Positions 52,043 through 63,973 of a DNA stretch of 64,000 nt are shown in pieces (the stretch's first letter is position 1; every line of letters begins with the position of its first letter). The notes beneath the pieces are model-generated. The model saw only the letters and a list, made by a program, of their open reading frames with translations, did no database searches and had not been told where the DNA came from. The translations under genes were made by a program, and so were the position numbers. The stretch spans positions 31,006,873 to 31,070,872 of the forward strand of contig OW804102.1 of assembly GCA_942159475.1 (NCBI GenBank). Direction: 5' to 3'. The DNA comes from Sthenelais limicola (taxonomy: Eukaryota > Annelida > Polychaeta > Phyllodocida > Sigalionidae).

Positions 52043-55000
52043 ATGTCTACTCTTATCACCAGGTGAGTGCAATGCTAATCTAACTGACATAGTTTGAGTT
52101 ATCTCTCTCTATTTTTGGTGACTCAGGTTATAATATATAAGTATTTTGTTTGGGGTAGTTTCATCGGCTTTCAGTGGTATAATCTAATGATGTGATGATA
52201 GTCAGTCGATAGTACTAGCCTTTCTGATATTGCCATGCATGCAGTTAGGTGGCCCCCAGTGAAATACTAAATAGGACACTAAATATTGAATTAGTGATCT
52301 TTGGTATAGTGGCTCTGGCACTCGCGCCAATAAGATTTAAAGATGTAGTAATAAATACGTATGTTGGACATACCATCAAATAAAAACGATGGGATCAGGC
52401 GGATTCCAATGAAATTAACCTTTAATAGCACTTTAACTGTTTTATATCTCTGTGTGTTTGAAAAGAATAGTATATAATTACTAATATTTCTGACAATAGT
52501 ATACCTTAGAAACGCTTTGACATATTATAGTCTCGAAAACTGGTACATAAACTGGATTTGACTAACAGCATTAAACACTCCGACAATCAAACCACTTGTT
52601 AGAATAGTTCTTGTGGGAAACACATTTGAGGAATATCGTTTCTCCGACTTAAACTCAATTTTCTGGGACACATCACATTATTTACCTTACGTGTGACTTT
52701 CCTCTCAGGGCCCACTCAGCTACACTTATAATTTATAACATGGCAATGTCAAATCAGTAGCAATTCCAACGCAGATATTCTCAGAAATCGATCCTGGAAT
52801 CATTAATAAAGTTTTTCTTCAGACCTAGGACGACATCATATATACTTACATCATCGCCATTTTCTACTCAGGGAAGCAATGATCAATACGTATAATACTC
52901 ACCTTGGCATACTTTTTGTAATATTCACATTACAACACAGACTGATTATAGTTTGGGCTTGGTGTATACCCACCCTAATGTGTCTTTAATTAATGTGAAT
53001 AACGAAGACATAGTGTCCCAGAGAAAGACCTCGCTCGGAGTTAGAGTTCTAAAACTGTGCCCTCATTTAGAATGTTCATGTACAAAATTTAGCCAATGGA
53101 ATAAGATAAAATAAAGCATAATAATCAAATGTATTTCAAATATCAATCTAATTTTCCGCCCATAGTATTCTGTAGTCTATACGAAAAAAACCTTTCCTCT
53201 GACGAAGATTAAGAGACATTTAATATTAATTTGATGAATCAAAATATTCCTTTCGGGAACGAATATTTCCCTCTAGTTTGATTGATATCGAACATACCCT
53301 ACCCACTGTATATATAAATACCATATGTTAACTCCGATAGAGCATTTAAACTGCATCGAATATATCCCGATTATACTACACCAAAACCAGCCCACCCTTA
53401 TCTATATAGATGCATGTCGAGGGCAGGAGTGCCTTATCTACTGCGGGGCAGGGTAGGCTTACAGGGGGATCCGAAGGGTATCGAACCCCTCTTAGAGTAC
53501 TTCAATAACGTAGTGATAAGTTAGTGTACATTATATGGTACGTTTACTTATTGTTAATATTGCCAATATCTAGGTAAAACTTTCTCATAGAATAGAAAAC
53601 TTTCTCATAATTTACTTGCGATGTTAATGTTATAATTGATTTTTGTTCGTACGACCTGCACTGTGCGAAAATGACAAAATCCTATTTTTCATTCTGAATA
53701 GAGAAAGTTATCAACAATAATAATTAATTGGGATAAGCTATTTAATGTTATCAATTCTTTCAGGAAATCAGTGCTCAGGTGAAGCTAGGTGATAGCTTGG
53801 TAATTGATATTTCCCGAGTGAGAATTGGTTTTCACATTTGATTTACTGCAATATTTGTTTTAATAATCAATAAATTAATTTTACAATGTCTTTTAATACA
53901 CTTTACCTTCATATAAAAATGCATAATCTGGAATTGAGATAATTCGCAAGGCTGTCTGGTTAAAATATTCTACAATGGCATGTTATGCATGTATCAGGGC
54001 AAACGAACTGAACACATCTTTTGAATCAACGCAATAACTTTACAAACTAAACTTAGATCTATGTTACGTAGTATAGCTTAGAAGTAATATTACTTCTAAG
54101 ATAGTAGTTATAAATATTCAGCTTAACTTATATAATATATGTCCCTAATATTTACTACTTTCCCACCAGAATTAGTTAAATGTGTAGAGCTGTCGATTGT
54201 ACATTTTCTGACGACCTTATACCCATCTTGCAAGGTAAATTATCGCAAACAGTGTATATATATACGCCTTCGGGGCCCTCGATCCCAACCACCCTCTACT
54301 CCCTTTTCTCACCCAAGGAAACCCAGATCCGCCTGTGTTATCATACATACCAGCAGCAATAAACATAGCAAGTGCCCATGACGTAACGCCCTCCGCTCTT
54401 CCCCTAAACATTAGGGTCAGATTTTCAGAAAATGTACAACTCAACTTCGCCAATCTTCTCAAATAACCCAAATTTCAGACGAAAATAAAGTTCAAAATAC
54501 AGTTCAACCTTACCAAACAGATTGCTAGAATCAATGCAATGACAAATATACTCGAATTTACCTAGCATTGACCAAATTGCAGCCTCATTTAGCAGAATTT
54601 ACCAAATGTATATAGCGCAATTGTACATTTTCTGTAAATCTGACCCAACCATAGCAAGTGCCCATGACGTAACGCCCTCCACTCTTCCCCTATACATTAG
54701 CGCGCCCAGTGGCTATTTAAAGTACCTCTGTTGATTTAAAATTAACCTTTACCATCACCTGGCGGCCAGAGGAGCATCTGTTGCGCGCTGGATGCCCGGG
54801 GTATTTGATGATAGCTATTTATAACCTACATCTGCATATAAAATAAGCTAATTCTGCGAAAAGGGTTGAATATTTTAGACATAGCTTTATAAGGTATCAG
54901 TCAAGCCCGCAAACTATGTATAATTGTGAGTGAGACAACTCAGACATGCTAGAGAAAATGCCAAAACGTTAGATCAGTCTAGGCTCAGAGCCTCTCAGAC

Positions 55001-55684
55001 CAGATAACAATGGTATATCAGTGATTGGACGCCTACTGTGCTAATGGCTTTTCTGACCCGGCAGTGGGCTTCCTAATGGGATTATAATGACATTTTGTGG
55101 TTTGGAACAAGAGGCTTTGCCTCAGTTTGGAGGGACGCTCTCAACTCTCAACTCAACATTATGATTGATATGATATCAGTAATATATATATAACAAAGTT
55201 GAAAATAACTATTCCAACCGACTAATAAGTTCTGGTGGTGAACATGTAGTCTTGAATACCTTTATTTTCCCTAGGGTACTTCTTATTTATATGACAGTCT
55301 ACTTATGTCGTCAAATGTATTTGATTATTTAGGTTTTTGTACGTTTAGAGAGATCTATTCATTGTGTAGAGAGTGTCACCTATACTAGTTGATTACTTGC
55401 GAAAATGCCATAGATTTAATAAAGAAGCTGGTATGAAGTAATTTATTTGCTTATAAATATCGATTGTGCCTTCTAAATAAAGGGATTCCCCTTGGGACTC
55501 CACCGAAATCGAAATTGAGAAAGTGCTACAGAAACTCCAGCCATCAGACAAACAGAATTCGTCTTGCATTCCTTGCCACACTAAAGTAGCCTCTTGTGAG
55601 GAAAAGAATGAAGAAGAACGTATAAGATTCTTATCAGTTAAGTTGGGAGCTGCGCTTCAAAGATTAACGAAAAATAAGCTATGA
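52043..55684 (+). CDS. Tentative small three-exon gene, unknown product
   Basis: Not recognised. ATG 52043 starts MSTLIT and exon 1 ends AG|GTGAGT at 52062 (phase 2). A microexon 53764-53778 follows 'caattctttcag' (KSVL, donor CAG|GTGAAG). The last exon 55483-55684 opens DSPWDSTEIEIEKVLQKLQP, contains CIPCHTKVASCEEKNEEER and ends LGAALQRLTKNKL-TGA. Phases agree with or without the microexon, giving 78 or 73 residues. AATAAA lies at 55710-55715. The protein would be charged and helix-rich with three Cys (C-x2-C-x6-C), no signal peptide. The terminal exon is the strongest part; the acceptor there (tctaaataaag) is weak. It may instead be a fragment. Confidence 0.35.
52063..54164. other. AT-rich stretch (intron of the tentative gene)
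   Basis: Repeat family G copy 4 (52470-52690) is here. At 53460-53500 a string 'ggttcgataccc' (minus strand) resembles a tRNA B box but no tRNA can be folded around it. Confidence 0.4.
52470..52690 (+). repeat. Dispersed repeat family G, copy 4
   Basis: 'gtataccttagaaacgcttt', 'tcgtttctccgacttaaact', 'caattttctgggacacatca', 'cattatttacc' match the right half of copies 1-3. Confidence 0.4.
54165..54228 (-). mobile_element. MITE family A, reversed left-end fragment
   Basis: 'agttaaatgtgtagagctgt', 'cgattgtacattttctgacg', 'acctta-taccca'. Confidence 0.55.
54362..54412 (+). repeat. 50-bp direct repeat, left copy
   Basis: 'catagcaagtgcccatgacg', 'taacgccctccgctcttccc', 'ctaaacatta'. The same sequence with two or three changes follows the MITE at 54650-54699. 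Confidence 0.85.
54413..54647 (-). mobile_element. MITE family A between 50-bp direct repeats
   Basis: 'agggtcagattttcagaaaa' to 'acattttctgtaaatctgac-cca'; reversed. The flanks are a 50-bp near-identical direct repeat, far longer than a TA target duplication. Confidence 0.8.
54650..54699 (+). repeat. 50-bp direct repeat, right copy
   Basis: Matches 54362-54412 with only a few substitutions (ccgctc/ccactc, taaacatta/tatacatta). Confidence 0.85.
54975..55160 (+). mobile_element. MITE family B, copy 4
   Basis: 'cagtctaggctcagagcctc', 'cagataacaatggtatatca', 'cctactgtgctaatggcttt', 'cctaatgggattataatgac', 'attttgtggtttggaacaag', ending in 'gagggacgctctcaac'. Confidence 0.65.
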
Positions 55685-56740
55685 CTCGACCCAAAAATAG
55701 AAGAATGTAAATAAAGTCTATTCTCAAAACCGCCATCCATCTCTCATCCATAAAGTCGTGGGGGAGGGGAGGGGAGGGGAGGGGGAGGGAGGGGGAGGGG
55801 AGGGGAGGTTGATCCTTGAGATAAAAATCTAATTATAACTTTCCTATATTCTTTCTTCTCGTGTTGCATGGATCTTCCGTAAATATATCAGTTTAAAAAA
55901 TCTCCTTTCAATATGGAAGTCATAAGAATACATTATATATGTATGTACGTATGTATTGCATATAACTCTATATATACTTATAGTTTGTAAAATAAGGGTA
56001 ATAATAGGTCAGTTTTATAGGCTCATAATATAATCATCAGCATCCAGCAGTTCATACGGACGTATTATGCAAGTCGCCTATTATATCTCAGCTAGTCAAG
56101 AGTGTATTTCGAAATGGATCTAGGGGTGGATCTGTTTATAAGATCTTCCACCCAACTTCCACCCCCCACCCCCACCCCCACCACCACTTCTCTTGGTTTA
56201 CAGTCCACCACCACTTCGCACATAGTTTACTCCTACTAGCATGTACCACCATTAGTGGTAATGGTCTAGACATCGTACCATCGACTAATACGTTTTATAA
56301 ACATTACAGAATCTCTTTACACCGCTTGAATTGAACGTATCCCTTTAAAATGTGCTATATGAAGGAAATGTTCTCTGTCGGGTTAAACCCCAACTAAAAA
56401 AATAAATTTAAAAATTTGAATGTATGTAAGGCAGCTTTGGAAAATTAAATTTGATTTAATTTGTTATAATTTATATAAATGAATAGTTAAATGTTATAGG
56501 TTTAAGTTCCGGCACTTATTTGTCAATATTAGTTATAAATATACTGGGCTCTACTGCTTCAGTATTTATAAACTAAAGTTTTCCGGTATCAGTTCTAATA
56601 GATGGAAATCATGTTGGAAATTAAAGAGGCAAATATTTGTGTTTTTACATTTAAGGTCAACACAAATAATTATATTTAATAAAAATGAAAATAATAATAA
56701 TTCATTTTAGTTGATCAATCAATATTGTCATCATAGTACT
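55685..56740. other. Intergenic stretch with G-rich tract
   Basis: After the AATAAA at 55710 there is the G-rich array (55758-55808), C-rich patches at 56155-56190 and a possible LINE tail 'ctgtcgggttaaaccccaac' with 'aaaaaaataaattt' at 56374-56410. Confidence 0.4.
55758..55808 (+). repeat. (GGGGA)n tract, G-quadruplex candidate
   Basis: Eight or more runs of 3-5 G separated by single A over 50 bases, which meets the usual G-quadruplex pattern. Confidence 0.85.
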
Positions 56741-59049
56741 CATCTTTACACCTCAAACCATGTCTTAACTTTCAAGGAAGATGAAATTGTTATTCATACA
56801 TTTCCTTTCCAAAGATTCAACCACCATCCTATCCATGTATCGCGTCATGCCAATGATACATTCGCTATTGAGAGCATCATTATCAAGCTATTGCAATCTT
56901 ATCTACAGTATCAGATCAGTACACATGTTAATGCATTTATCTTCACCCTGCCAAACATATATAATTGTGTATCATGTTTCCTTCAACGGAGAATTAAGCT
57001 GGTTCGGCACAGACCCAGACCATGGCACCTATCCCTGATTGTATGCTTGACGTTCATGAAATGATTGTCTTTCAAAGATATCTTTAGATTATTTTGGATA
57101 TATTGCTATACATGGAATACATGTAAAGCATCTGTTGAGCATCAACCTGAATCATTTTGAAGCTGTGACCAGATTTCTTCGTCTCATATGAAGACACGTT
57201 TAATATATTTTTTTTATTATTTCAATTAATATGACATCACCGATGTATAAAAGTTGAGCACCAAAGTACAATTACTGTATCACTCTGCAAAGAAATATAA
57301 ATAAACGTCGATGTCGTAATTTATACTCCATGAAATTAAATGAAGAGGGGAAAGTGTCCATTGACATTACAGCCATTTGGACAGGAAAATAGAATATCAT
57401 CTGTTAAATCAAAGTAATGATTAGGAAGGATGTGATGAATACAGTAACGATACAAATTATATAGAATATGCTTCATTTTATTAGAATCCTTCAAAAATCA
57501 TTCCGGGTGCTTTCACATACCCCATAATACAGAATGGAGCAAGAAATAAATAATCTATTCTTAGTCTGAAGTACGCTGATACTATTACTGTAGCTTCAAA
57601 ATATTTAGGATGGTATGTTTACTTTGGAACTATTGCAGACTTTAGACTGAAGTTCCTCACGATGTCAGTCAGTGTTTGCATTGGGGGATGTTTAGGGAAT
57701 GGTCAAACTCAAGGAGGTACGCATGCATTGGTGAGTGATGGATCAGGGCAACCAGAGGGTGGATTCTATAGGGGTCAAAAGGTCATAAAGTCACTATAGA
57801 GAGGACTACATTTTACAATGTGTCAACAATCTAGAGTGTTGGAATTCAATTGTTTATTTTCAATTCGCCTGCGATGGTTAACTAGGAAAGTCCTCAATAT
57901 GCTGTGCTCCGATAGTTCCATACGTCTTCCCACGTTAATGGTATTTGATATAATATGTATACCCTGGTTGTACTGTTTACACGACTATTTAGAACTTGCC
58001 CTTAGTTTCATTTCCCTATAATATAGTTTATTTCATTTGTTCTCTTTATTATATTTGGGAATTATAATTGATTCAGGCACGCAACGTTGTTATCTCCCCG
58101 TGGTGAAATAGAAGCTATTTCCCACTTCACCGACACCTGATTACAACAAAATAGCAATGACATTATTAATTTATCCAATCCGACTTTAGTATGTGTATAC
58201 ATACTATATGCCTATTTGACCGTATCATCCTAAGAAATGCAGGTTTCTTCCTATTATATATAGATCGACACAAAAAAAGCCTAACATCAAATAGACTTAA
58301 TTTCCTGTGAATGAAATTGTCGAAAAGACACTCCCGTGATGATTCTGTAAAGATCCAAATTTATCAATCAGGTTCAACCAGACATTTTCACTGGTCAGTG
58401 AGTAATGGATGTGAACAGAGTAGTAGGCGGAAGTGATCTGGATTAAACTATGTATTCAAAGCCTACAACCAACGAAAAGATATGAAAATAAGTCCAAAGG
58501 AATATTGCATGTGATAAATTATAGGGCAGAATACTTTTGACACATACACGCAGAACCAAATGTGGTAACTCTATTTGAACCCGGAACCGGAAGTGAGGGA
58601 CTGTTTAACCATGTGTTAGCCGAGCGATAAAACAAGAATTAGGGTTGGTGGCGAGTGTGCATGGTCGTGTATTTACTGTCCGTATTAGGGTCAGTTTGTC
58701 CAGGGAATATGGCTATGATATTTGTTGTTCCCTTATATCGTGTTGATACTATTATTCATCTGGATCAATCCTCTTTGTATTATGATGTCGACGACCGTTT
58801 AGATATGACGGTACATTAAAAGTGTACGTTCAAGGCTTGACCTTTGTTAATAAAAAGTGTTGCACCTCTTAATTTGAGGTAGTTATTTAAGAATATTTTG
58901 TTTCTTTAGGTTCATTAGACTTTAAATTATTCCCATATATTTTTTATTATTATTATTTAATTCAGGAGGTGGGTATATATAACTAATTTAACTTTCATTG
59001 AAATTTTTAAAATTGAGTTTTCAATCTACATCACCTGCATGAACAATAA
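56741..59049. other. Intergenic stretch, nothing recognised
   Basis: AT-rich. The open frame 56711-57064 overlaps another frame and matches nothing. No repeats beyond short simple runs were seen. Confidence 0.4.
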
Positions 59050-59189
59050 GGGTCCGTTGCATAAGAAATCCTTACTTAATATTGTCCTTCCTTGGCGGTT
59101 TTTGTTTGCTACGCATAAATTGTATTGCTAAAGAAAATAACTTAGTAAAAAACACCTGTTAAGGAAGGGTTTCATGTGCAACAGGCCCC
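59050..59189 (+). mobile_element. MITE family D, short copy
   Basis: 'gggtccgttgcataagaaat', 'ccttacttaa' inverted at 'ttaaggaagggtttcatgtg', 'caacaggcccc'; 140 bp with about 30-bp imperfect inverted ends. Confidence 0.7.
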
Positions 59190-61418
59190 AAACGATAAAA
59201 TAAAACCTTATCCTTCAATAAGGGAAAAATAATGTTTTAATCTATTCAACCATTTCCAATAATTATTGTTGTTTTTCAAGTACTCTATACTTAACAAGAA
59301 TGACTTATCCAAGGTAATTCGGTTCAAAAAGGTTTCCATCCTTCCATGACGAACAGCGAACAGGTTTGGAAAGAGAACTTTGGCAGACAAGAAAATTTAG
59401 TGTTCTGTAAATCTACCGGACAGTATTTCATTCACCAAATGTGCTGGTTGATAGGAATAGGTCCTACTAGTATCCATAAAATAACAACTTTCTTTTACAA
59501 GCACAAGGTGGTACATATCAGGAACAGAAGGGTAGGCAAAACACATATAAATCGCATCAAAATGTAGCAGTAGCTTCAGAATGTGAAGTTTGAATAGAAT
59601 CCCACTATTCCCCTTGCCAAAGACATCCGAAGCTAAACCTAAGTAAAGCAAACGAAATATACCAATGTATACATACAATATAGGAGTATAAGGTTCGGAT
59701 CCGGATTCTAAAAATGTACAATTGAGAGCCTTGAAAACACTGAAATTGATCAATTATACTACGTATATATTTGATATTGCGTTAATTCAGAAAATCTGTT
59801 CGGTTCTGTGTAGTAGTTTGAAGCCAATTTCTCTCTTAAATGTGTGTTATTCGAGAAGATTGATAGAGGTGATCTGTACACTTCCTGACGCCCTTACCCA
59901 TCAAAGGCTTCAATTGCCACCCGACTGTATTAGAAATGTTTAATATGATCAGATTGTGTTTATTGATTATCATCCAATTAGGCTGGGTAACGTTAAACAA
60001 AGCGCAGACTATTATCATTATTTTGAGTATGGTCGAGCAAAACCAATTCATTTGATCATTGGATGGACCAAAAACCCTGTAGATGAGGGCATCGGTTTTG
60101 GTGAAACATGTTTATATCCGTCCTCAGAACCTCTCCTATCATCTCTTAATTGTTTACACTGCTATTGTCACACTCACCAGATAGTGTCATTGGTGAAGTG
60201 CTTTATTCATACAATGCATTGCCTTCCTACTTACCGTGTTTAATACAGTCCACAGTTTAACAGTGTGTGGCATATATAACCTTCTTTTTTGGATATATTG
60301 GATCAACTTTCACGTTGTTTTCGTGATATTTTCAGTTGTCTAGCTGAAAAACTATTATATAATTGGTGATTCATACAATAGATCTATAGATAGATGTGAC
60401 ACTGGGCAAGCATTAAGGAATCAACATTAATATTAAAGCTTGTATTCCAAGCTAAATCAAGCCAAACCTATTTTTTTAATTGTTTCTTTCTTAGATACTT
60501 AGCACCGTTCATAACTGATTGGAAGTTTTGAATACTGAAGAAGTTGAAAACATTTCATTTCCCCTGTTTTACATGATATTGTTGGCTTTTCCGTGAACAT
60601 TTCATTATTTTTATTTTTATTTTGGCAATTATGGATGAAAGAATGTATATATAGTCCAATTTGTTACTATGGATGTAACTCCTATATGTACTGCTATCCT
60701 CACATAAAGTTTAAGAAGATAAAAGAGTCACATTGGAAATAGTGGGATTCTGGTGTATAGCAAATTTAATAATTTGGAAGGGTTTGGTTTTTAACAAATA
60801 AAAACAGCAGAATCCTTTCACGTCCTGTTTGTTGACTTTTGGATGGATTGAAAAGGAAATCCACAAATCCACTAAAATGAAAAATTTCCTTTTTTTTTAT
60901 CAGAAATTAGCTTTAATATTCTCGATAAAATACAATAACATTGTCCCTGATTTCATAACCTGGCCCATAAAACACATGAATGAAAGGGATTAAGTGCATG
61001 GACCAAATTAAATGGATGGAATTAACAGTATAAATACTAATCATCCCATCAGAACAGTCATTAAACTCATGGAAGCTTATGGACCGTCTGATACCACTTA
61101 TTTATGACTTGATAAGCTTTTAAATATTCAGTAAGTGCTGCTTCTAGATTAAAAAACGTCAATTATAGAAAAGGTAGCTATTGTAGGCAGCAGAATGTAG
61201 AGAGGTGAATGGGCGTGGCCAGTGTGGCAGTTCCATGCAGGGCTTTTCCCCCAAAACACCACCTCAATGTTTGGGTTTTGAGCTTTTTAAAAAGAAAACG
61301 ATACAGGAAAAAGCTGAGAATGTGTGTCATCTCTTAAACGAAAATAGTATTGATTCTAATAGTTGTTTATATTATATGCACTTATGTCTTCGATGAATTA
61401 TATGCCTTCTAACTTAAT
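59190..61418. other. Intergenic stretch
   Basis: Contains the decayed family A copy at 59693-59900. No exon recognised. A GC box-like 'gggcgtggcc' lies near 61211. Confidence 0.4.
59693..59900 (+). mobile_element. MITE family A, strongly diverged
   Basis: 'cggattctaaaaatgtacaa', 'aattcagaaaatctgttcgg', 'ctctcttaaatgtgtgttat', 'cgagaagattgatagaggtg', 'acttcctgacgcccttaccc'. An old copy. Confidence 0.6.
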
Positions 61419-61480
61419 TGTGTATTGGTAATTATTCAATCGTCACACCAGGGAATATTACTATTGTAAAATGTGAGCAT
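61419..61480 (+). repeat. Diverged copy of RING-gene leader sequence
   Basis: 'tgtgtattggtaattattc', 'cgtcacaccagggaatatta', 'ctattgtaaaatgtg' resembles 44430-44500 (tgtgtattggtagctatttc, cgtcaggatatacactggga, atattactctagtaaagtgt). Confidence 0.4.
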
Positions 61481-61512
61481 GAATACAAGTACGATTCGGT
61501 GGTGTGTGCATG

Positions 61513-61592
61513 GTTCTTTTTTTTCTTTTTTTTTTTTTTTTTGGGGGGGGGGGTTTGTGGTTTTTTTTTTTTGGGGGGGGGGGCTGGGGGCG
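61513..61592. repeat. Two T-run/G-run composite tracts
   Basis: Twice in succession a long T run is followed by 10-11 G. This produces artefactual poly-Phe/Gly frames. Similar to 2520-2590. Confidence 0.9.
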
Positions 61593-61899
61593 ATAATAAG
61601 GTGGTAAAATCTGCATATAGGTCTATACCTATAGATATACCTGCAGTAAATAGGAACGTGATACAAAAGTTGATTTGATTTACAAATACGAATCCAATGG
61701 AATGTCTCATACCTAGTAATATCTCGTTTCATTTTGCTTTAAAGGTTTTTTATTTAAAAAACACCACGCTGTACATTATTATACATTATACATTATGCCA
61801 TATATGTATCTTGTGTATTCATTTGATGACTATCAGTGAAGGTATCCCATTGCTTGAATGATCTCATATATGTATCAATTTACATATTCCAGACTGACC
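61593..61899 (+). promoter_or_regulatory. Leader/upstream intron of the 7TM receptor gene
   Basis: Ends with 'tttacatattccag' | ACTGACC-ATG, an acceptor-like site 8-10 bases before the start codon, so the first exon is probably further upstream and non-coding. Confidence 0.35.
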
Positions 61900-63973
61900 A
61901 TGCGTCCAGGCACTACCCTTCTCCTCCTAGCGGGACTTGTGTTAACCACAACAGTGGCGTCACCTGGTGATGATTTCGGTGTCAACTGCACACTACGCTC
62001 CTCCTGTAGAATATCTCCTCTCCAGACATCCTTCCACATGAACTGCGGATGTGACGACACATGCCCCATCTATGACGACTGCTGCTCTGACGTCGTCACC
62101 AATGGTAAACCATTCCCCCATGACCTTGAACTTGACGTCATTGAACGTCTGACATGCGTGAACGACGCTAGGTTGGACAGGAGATTCCCTGTTTACATCA
62201 TGCAAAAATGTGACACACACTACCCTCTGACAGAAATAAAACAAAAATGTGAAAACGTCACATCCGGTGAACCTGAATATGTTGGGAATATGTTCCCTTA
62301 CGTGCCTGTGACCGGCCTTAAAACAGGGATTATGTACAGAAACTCTTTCTGTGCTCTTTGCAACAATGAGAAAGACTTTGAATTCTGGAGAGTCAACATC
62401 TCAGCTGATGATCCTAAACTACTTGAAGCCATTCACACTAACATCGCCAAATCTGACTGGGCAGCTGTTTCCCAGATAAAACACATGGTCCTGTTTTCTC
62501 ACCTCAAATACCAGGCCCATATGTGTAAGAATGAGATCTCAAAATGTGCCCAGAACTGGCCCAATGACGTTCATCGCACCAAGTGTCTTTCTAGCCCTGC
62601 AAATTTTGTGTACAGGCTTTATGATACTTACAGAAATCTTGACTGTGCTATTTGTAACCACATCAAAGCTGATGATCCAATGTTGAGTTGTGTAGATGGG
62701 AGAGCGTTTTTACACAGCCCCAGTGGTGGTGTTATCTTCTCACACCCTCCTTCATTCTCCATTCTCTTTGACTTGAACAGAAAGAAGCTCCTGCGCCAAG
62801 AGAAAATAGCAGGACAGTGGGTGACCAAGACAGAAATAGTGAATATAGACTGCAAAAAGGCTCATGTTTATGATCCCTTCACAGGCGAATGCAGGGAATT
62901 GTTCTGCCTCCCTGGCCATGTCCTGAATCAAGAAGGTAAATGTATATCTGCTGAGGATGGTGGGGCCACCTGTAGTTTGGTAAGCTTCACTAAAACTGAA
63001 TTTGACTTTCTGCAGAATCGCTCTGTCTACATCATCCCTCTTAGCGCAGTTTACAATCCAGGAGACTATTGGAGCGATGGTGCTGATATTTTCATCTGCA
63101 ATCCAGATTGGAAACAAATAGGGGAGAACATTACTAGAAATTCAACCCAATGGGAGGAGTTTTTCGACAGCGACCCAGTCCAGGGGTATGTGACAATCGC
63201 CTTGACCATCATCTCAATTCTTGGATTGTCAGCCCAATTGATTATTTATGGGATTTTCGCAGAACTCAGGAACACTCCAGGAAAATGCCTTATGTGCCTC
63301 AGTGCCTCTCTCCTTGTCTCACAACTTCTGTTCATCGTTGGAGCAAATAGAAATGAAATAGCAGGTCTATGCAAGGCAATTGCAATCATCATGCATTTCG
63401 GCTTCCTGGCTTACTTCTTCTGGATGAACGTTATGGCCTTTGATATTTCCAGATCGTTTACAAGCACTAGGTCGCAGTCGTTCTATTCAAAGAAAAGACC
63501 CATATCCAAGAGATTCATCTACTACAGTCTGTATGCATGGGTAACACCATTGGTAATTGTAGTTATAGCTATTATTCTAGACTTCACACATGTTGAACAA
63601 GTAATGCCTGACTATGGGAAAGCATTCTGTTGGTTTGGGAACAACACTGGACAATTGATCTTCTTTGTGCTCCCTGTGTCACTCCTCATTCTTAGTGACA
63701 TCATATTCTTTTGTCTGACGGTCAGGGAAATCTACAAAGTGGGGCAGGGAACTAAGAATATGAAGAAAACCAAAAACAACGAAGAAAAGAAAAGATTTGC
63801 ATTGTATATAAAGCTTGCTTTCATCATGGGTTTCACTTGGATTCTTGGCTTTTTTGCTACTCTGTTACGAAGCACTGTGGTGTGGTATATCTTTGTCATC
63901 CTAAACAGCTTACAAGGGTTGTGGATCTTTTTAACTTTTGTATGTACATCAAAGGTGATTAACCTAATTAAAG
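61900..63973 (+). CDS. Adhesion/Methuselah-like 7TM receptor, partial
   Basis: A cell-surface G-protein-coupled receptor of the class B2 (adhesion/Methuselah-like) type; ligand unknown. The single long exon encodes 691 residues and ends G|GTAAGT at 63973; the gene continues beyond the window. Order: signal peptide 1-20 (MRPGTTLLLLAGLVLTTTVA), somatomedin-B-like Cys module about 30-64 (CGCDDTCPIYDDCCSD), a long Cys-rich ectodomain 65-425 with several N-glycosylation sequons, then seven helices from about 430 to 687. Class-typical motifs: LRNTPGKCLMCLSASLLVSQ (TM2), LCKAI (TM3 Cys), FWMNVMAFDISRSF, KLAFIMGFTWILGF (TM6) and ILNSLQGLWIFLTF (TM7). I see no GPS/GAIN autoproteolysis site (no Cys-x-Cys..HL/T pattern) before TM1. 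Lysine-rich third loop (KKTKNNEEKKRF). It is complete at the N-terminus; the start is the only Met before the signal peptide. Confidence 0.85.

Noticed and set aside
53460..53500. Possible tRNA (ggttcgataccc, minus strand)
   Set aside because: No A box or cloverleaf could be built around it.
61418..61732. Frames rich in Phe/Gly or Lys/Pro
   Set aside because: They are read-through of T-run/G-run simple sequence.
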